A stretch of DNA of 17,248 bases, from assembly GCA_050303415.1 (NCBI GenBank), contig JBNLBS010000030.1, forward strand, positions 1-17,248, in the 5' to 3' direction. The notes below the pieces were generated by a model. The model saw only the letters and a list, made by a program, of their open reading frames with translations. It made no database searches and was not told the origin of the DNA. Numbering within the stretch: position 1 is the stretch's first letter; each line of letters opens with the position of its first letter. The position numbers and the translations under genes were made by a program. The stretch is from JBNLBS01 sp050303415 (GTDB taxonomy: Bacteria; Pseudomonadota; Gammaproteobacteria; Methylococcales; Methylomonadaceae). Shown here in pieces: positions 14,557-17,248 of the stretch.

Positions 14557-15867
14557 ATGACAGCACCACATATTGGTTTTATAAGTCTGGGTTGCCCTAA
14601 AGCCCTGGTTGATAGCGAACGCATTTTAACCAAGCTGCGTTCCGAAGGCTATAAGGTTTCACCGACCTATAAAGAAGCAGATCTGGTGGTAGTGAATACC
14701 TGTGGTTTTATTGATGCCGCAGTGGAAGAATCGCTGGATAGTATCGGTGAAGCATTGGCGGAAAACGGCAAGGTCATCGTCACCGGTTGCCTGGGGGCAA
14801 GAGAAGAAGAAATTCGTGCGCGTCATCCGCAGGTGTTAAAAATTACCGGTGCTCATGCCTTGGAGGAAGTGGTGTCTTCCGTACATGAGCATCTGCCGCC
14901 GCCGCATGATCCGTTTTCAAGTTTAATTCCGCCACAGGGGATTAAACTAACCCCGCGTCATTATGCTTATTTAAAAATTTCGGAAGGCTGTAATCATCGT
15001 TGCAGTTTTTGTATTATTCCGTCGATGCGCGGTGATTTGGTCAGCCGTCCGGTCAATGAAGTGATGTTGGAGGCGGAAAGACTGGCCAATGCCGGAGTCA
15101 ATGAACTGTTAGTGGTTTCCCAAGATACCAGTGCTTACGGGCTGGATTTAAAATACCAAAGCCAAGACTGGAAAGGGCGGGAAGTCAGAACCCGATTTTA
15201 TGACTTGGCTGAGGCCCTGGGCGACCTGGGAATCTGGGTCAGAATGCATTATGTTTACCCTTATCCGCATGTCGATGAGGTGATTCCATTGATGGCTGAC
15301 GGTAAAATCCTGCCTTATCTGGATATTCCGTTTCAGCATGCCAATAGCCGGATTTTAAAATTAATGAAGCGCCCGGCGGCGACGGAAAACAACCTTGAGC
15401 GAATTCAAGCCTGGCGTAATATTTGCCCCGATATCACCCTGCGCAGTACCTTTATCGTCGGCTTTCCGGGGGAAACCGAGCAGGAGTTTGAGGAATTACT
15501 GCAATTTTTAACCGACGCGCAAATGGATAGAGTCGGCTGTTTTGCCTATTCACCGGTTAAAGGTGCTGCAGCCAATGATTTGCCGGGTGCTTTGCCAGAG
15601 GAAGTGAAACAAGAGCGCTTGGCGCGCTTTATGGCTCATCAGGCGGAAATCAGTGCGGCACGATTACAGCAGCGTGTCGGCAGAGTCGAAACCGTGTTAA
15701 TTGACGAGGTGGTTGAAGAAGGAGCGGTGGCCAGAAGTAAAGCCGATGCGCCGGAAATTGACGGACAAGTCTTTATTGATGGCGCGACTCACTTAAAAGT
15801 CGGTGATTTTGTTAAGGTACAGATGGAAGAAGCTGATGACCATGACCTTTGGGGGCATTTGGTTTAA
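14557..15867 (+). CDS. rimO: Ribosomal protein S12 methylthiotransferase
   Basis: RimO is a radical-SAM enzyme that adds a methylthio group to the conserved aspartate of ribosomal protein S12. Length 436 fits the family. The N-terminal UPF0004 domain carries C13, C49 and C78 for one Fe-S cluster (SLGCPKALVDSE, NTCGF, TGCLG). The radical-SAM motif CNHRCSFC (C145, C149, C152) binds the second. Downstream are SRP, VSQDTSAYG, the substrate-side VRMHYVYPYP, DIPFQHAN and STFIVGFPGETE, and a C-terminal TRAM domain (about 372-436) ending in DLWGHLV. YVYP and DIPFQH distinguish it from the tRNA enzyme MiaB. The gene follows cmoB by 59 bases, so the three genes may form one translation-related operon. 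The ribosome site before the ATG is weak. Confidence 0.96.
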   Translation: MTAPHIGFISLGCPKALVDSERILTKLRSEGYKVSPTYKEADLVVVNTCGFIDAAVEESLDSIGEALAENGKVIVTGCLGAREEEIRARHPQVLKITGAHALEEVVSSVHEHLPPPHDPFSSLIPPQGIKLTPRHYAYLKISEGCNHRCSFCIIPSMRGDLVSRPVNEVMLEAERLANAGVNELLVVSQDTSAYGLDLKYQSQDWKGREVRTRFYDLAEALGDLGIWVRMHYVYPYPHVDEVIPLMADGKILPYLDIPFQHANSRILKLMKRPAATENNLERIQAWRNICPDITLRSTFIVGFPGETEQEFEELLQFLTDAQMDRVGCFAYSPVKGAAANDLPGALPEEVKQERLARFMAHQAEISAARLQQRVGRVETVLIDEVVEEGAVARSKADAPEIDGQVFIDGATHLKVGDFVKVQMEEADDHDLWGHLV

Positions 15868-15876
15868 CCCGGGCAC

Positions 15877-16926
15877 TTAGTCGGCATAGGTGTTACGAAT
15901 TTCCAGCACTTTCTCTTTGTTTTCTACAAACAGGGTCGCAAGCGTGGGGTCAAACATGATTCCAGCTTGCTGCTCGATAAACTCAAAGGCTTTATCTTCC
16001 GACCAGGCTTCTTTATAGGTTCGACTGGTGGTAAGCGCATCAAAAACATCAGCAATGGCCGTGATACGGCCTTCAATCGGTATGGATTCACCTTTAAATC
16101 CGGATGGGTAACCGGTTCCATCCCATCTTTCATGATGACTTAAGGCAATGCTGCTGGCCATTTGGATCAGCATGGAGCTGTGTTCGCCTAACAGCTTGGA
16201 GCCATACGTAGTATGGTTATCCATAATTTTTCTTTCTTCATCATCCAGTTTGCCGTTTTTTAGTAATATACTGTCCGGAATACCTATTTTGCCGATATCG
16301 TGCATGGGAGATGTTTTTTCAATCATGAAAACCAGCTCTTGAGGCAGTCCGAAGGATTCGGCTAAAAGTCCGGCGTATTTGCCGACCCGAACCACATGTT
16401 GACCGGTTTCATTATCTCTTAATTCACCTGCCAGAGCTAAACGGTGAATCAGGGTTTCCGTGGCTTCACTTAATTCAAGGGTCCGTTGTTGGACCTTCTT
16501 TTCCAGCTCGGCATTAATATTTCTTTGTGCTTTATAACTGTGCCTGACTTTGAGCAGATTGCTGACCCTTAAGATAACTTCCGTCTGGTCAAACGGTTTG
16601 TTGACAAAGTCGTTGGCACCTTCGGACAAAGCTTTGTTTCTGGTCTCAATACCTTGTTTGCCGGTAAGGATCAGAATCGGCAGGGACTCTATATCATGCT
16701 TTTTCCTGATCAGCTCCATAACTTCGAAGCCGTTTAAATGAGGCATTTCCAGATCGAGAAGCAACAAGTCGTACTCTTGATCCTGAATGTGTTGCATGGT
16801 TTGTCTGGGGTCGGTAATGGTATCAACCTTGGCTCCCAGTTCCGCATCAATCAGTTTGGATAAAATAACGACATTAGTGATTGAATCGTCACAGACCAAT
16901 ATATTGAAAGTGGAAAAATCATGCAT
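15877..16926 (-). CDS. Response regulator with HD-GYP domain (c-di-GMP phosphodiesterase)
   Basis: The 349-residue cytoplasmic protein has an N-terminal receiver domain (about 7-125) with acidic pair D13/D14, phospho-acceptor D58 in LLLLDLEMP, T88 and K110 in NKP. A coiled-coil linker follows (about 126-160, ELEKKVQQRTLELSEATETL), then an HD-GYP domain (about 160-345). The metal and catalytic motifs are intact: HD at 209-210 in MHDIGKIGIPDSIL, and HHERWDGTGYP at 264-274 with GYP complete, then DVFDALTTSRTYKEAW. It should hydrolyse cyclic di-GMP when phosphorylated. No histidine kinase is adjacent, so the partner lies elsewhere. It converges on rimO with 9 bases between and no hairpin. Confidence 0.93.
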   Translation of the reverse strand: MHDFSTFNILVCDDSITNVVILSKLIDAELGAKVDTITDPRQTMQHIQDQEYDLLLLDLEMPHLNGFEVMELIRKKHDIESLPILILTGKQGIETRNKALSEGANDFVNKPFDQTEVILRVSNLLKVRHSYKAQRNINAELEKKVQQRTLELSEATETLIHRLALAGELRDNETGQHVVRVGKYAGLLAESFGLPQELVFMIEKTSPMHDIGKIGIPDSILLKNGKLDDEERKIMDNHTTYGSKLLGEHSSMLIQMASSIALSHHERWDGTGYPSGFKGESIPIEGRITAIADVFDALTTSRTYKEAWSEDKAFEFIEQQAGIMFDPTLATLFVENKEKVLEIRNTYAD

Positions 16927-16971
16927 AACAAATACCCGTTCTCATCGTTAAATGAATAAGTGGTTTTTGTC

Positions 16972-17000
16972 ATTATAGCCAAAACGGAAATAAGTGTTAT
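16972..17000 (-). promoter_or_regulatory. Predicted sigma-70 promoter for the HD-GYP regulator gene
   Basis: On the minus strand a perfect TATAAT (16972-16977) lies 17 bases downstream of ATAACA (16995-17000, four of six consensus bases). The predicted transcript would have a leader of about 40 bases before the ATG at 16926. Confidence 0.55.
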
Positions 17001-17048
17001 TTATTAAATTCTAATATTTGACGTATTCGACAGATGAAAGGATATTCT

Positions 17049-17083
17049 AAAAAAAAGCGGAAATAACGTCCATGTTTTTCCGC
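17049..17083 (-). terminator. Intrinsic terminator for the right-edge gene
   Basis: Read on the minus strand, a 7-bp stem GCGGAAA/TTTCCGC (17077-17083 and 17057-17063) with a 13-base loop runs straight into eight T (17049-17056). It lies 18 bases after the stop codon of the partial gene on the right and insulates the HD-GYP promoter from it. Confidence 0.85.
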
Positions 17084-17101
17084 AGACAGGGGAGGATAAA
17101 C

Positions 17102-17248
17102 TTACTCGATAGTAATGGAACCGGTAGAAGCCGTATTGCCTTCACCAATGGCAATTGTAGCATTGCCTTTATTGTTAGACTTGTTGATCACAATGCTTTT
17201 GTTCACTTTGGAATCTTTAATATTAACCGAGCCGGTGCTGGCCATATT
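17102..17248 (-). CDS. 3' end of a repeat-rich, probably secreted protein (partial)
   Basis: The last 48 codons of a gene that starts beyond the right edge are visible, ending at TAA 17102-17104. They are rich in Asn, Ser, Thr, Ile, Lys and Gly, with alternating hydrophobic positions, and contain no Cys, Trp or aromatic residues. The segment STGSVNI near the left of the fragment recurs as STGSITI at the end, each preceded by A, about 39 residues apart. Between them are KSIVINKSNN and NATIAIGEGN. This composition fits a beta-solenoid or fibre-like exported protein, but I cannot name the family or show a signal peptide because the start is missing. A terminator follows 18 bases downstream. Confidence 0.65.
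   Translation of the reverse strand, partial: NMASTGSVNIKDSKVNKSIVINKSNNKGNATIAIGEGNTASTGSITIE

Noticed and set aside
15868..15876. Terminator between rimO and the convergent HD-GYP gene
   Set aside because: Only nine bases separate the two stops and I find no hairpin with a T-run here.

Overview
The window looks like chromosomal DNA of a gammaproteobacterium. The strongest pointers are the adjacent cmoA-cmoB pair (carboxy-SAM tRNA wobble modification, essentially a gammaproteobacterial trait), rimO, a YrdA-type gamma carbonic anhydrase and a HemB with the Asp-rich, Mg-type metal site seen in Pseudomonas. A methanotroph-like (Methylococcales) background is my impression from the gene mix and is not proven. 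I see no rRNA, tRNA, CRISPR array or complete insertion sequence.

Left third (1-4412) is AT-rich and accessory in character. It begins with an exact two-copy 66-bp tandem repeat that touches the stop codon of a secreted TPR/ankyrin protein (minus strand). A 591-bp AT-rich gap with a small broken reading frame follows, then a divergent secreted Ig-like/HEAT-repeat protein (plus strand). A short reading frame at 4312-4422 duplicates the C-terminal tail of the zinc-ribbon protein encoded 2.6 kb away.

Middle left (4413-8624) is a run of four minus-strand genes transcribed right to left. They encode an SPFH/SHOCT protein (YdjI-like), a triple zinc-ribbon zf-TFIIB protein, a secreted YHYH-domain protein with two C-terminal helical repeats, and a membrane GGDEF diguanylate cyclase. 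The first two are 3 bases apart and surely one operon. The spacing of the other two (59 and 52 bases) is compatible with co-transcription. An SPFH plus zinc-ribbon pair is known from PspA/YdjGHI-type envelope-stress loci.

Middle right (8756-11848) holds a gamma carbonic anhydrase on plus, closed by a strong 18-bp hairpin terminator. Facing it on minus are aroE, translationally coupled to an upstream six-helix membrane protein, and hemB.

Right part (12067-17248) has an orphan mlaC-like gene with its own terminator, then cmoA-cmoB (ATGA overlap) and rimO on plus. Facing rimO with only 9 bases between is a REC-HD-GYP response regulator, a predicted c-di-GMP phosphodiesterase and so the counterpart of the GGDEF enzyme. 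The window ends in the 3' end of a repeat-rich, Asn/Ser/Thr/Ile-rich protein on minus, with a clear terminator.

Most of the window is ordinary housekeeping and signalling. The items I would look at again are the duplicated zinc-ribbon tail, the four-gene SPFH/zinc-ribbon/YHYH/GGDEF run, the tandem repeat at the left edge, and the repeat protein at the right edge. I do not see convincing evidence of a wholly new system.
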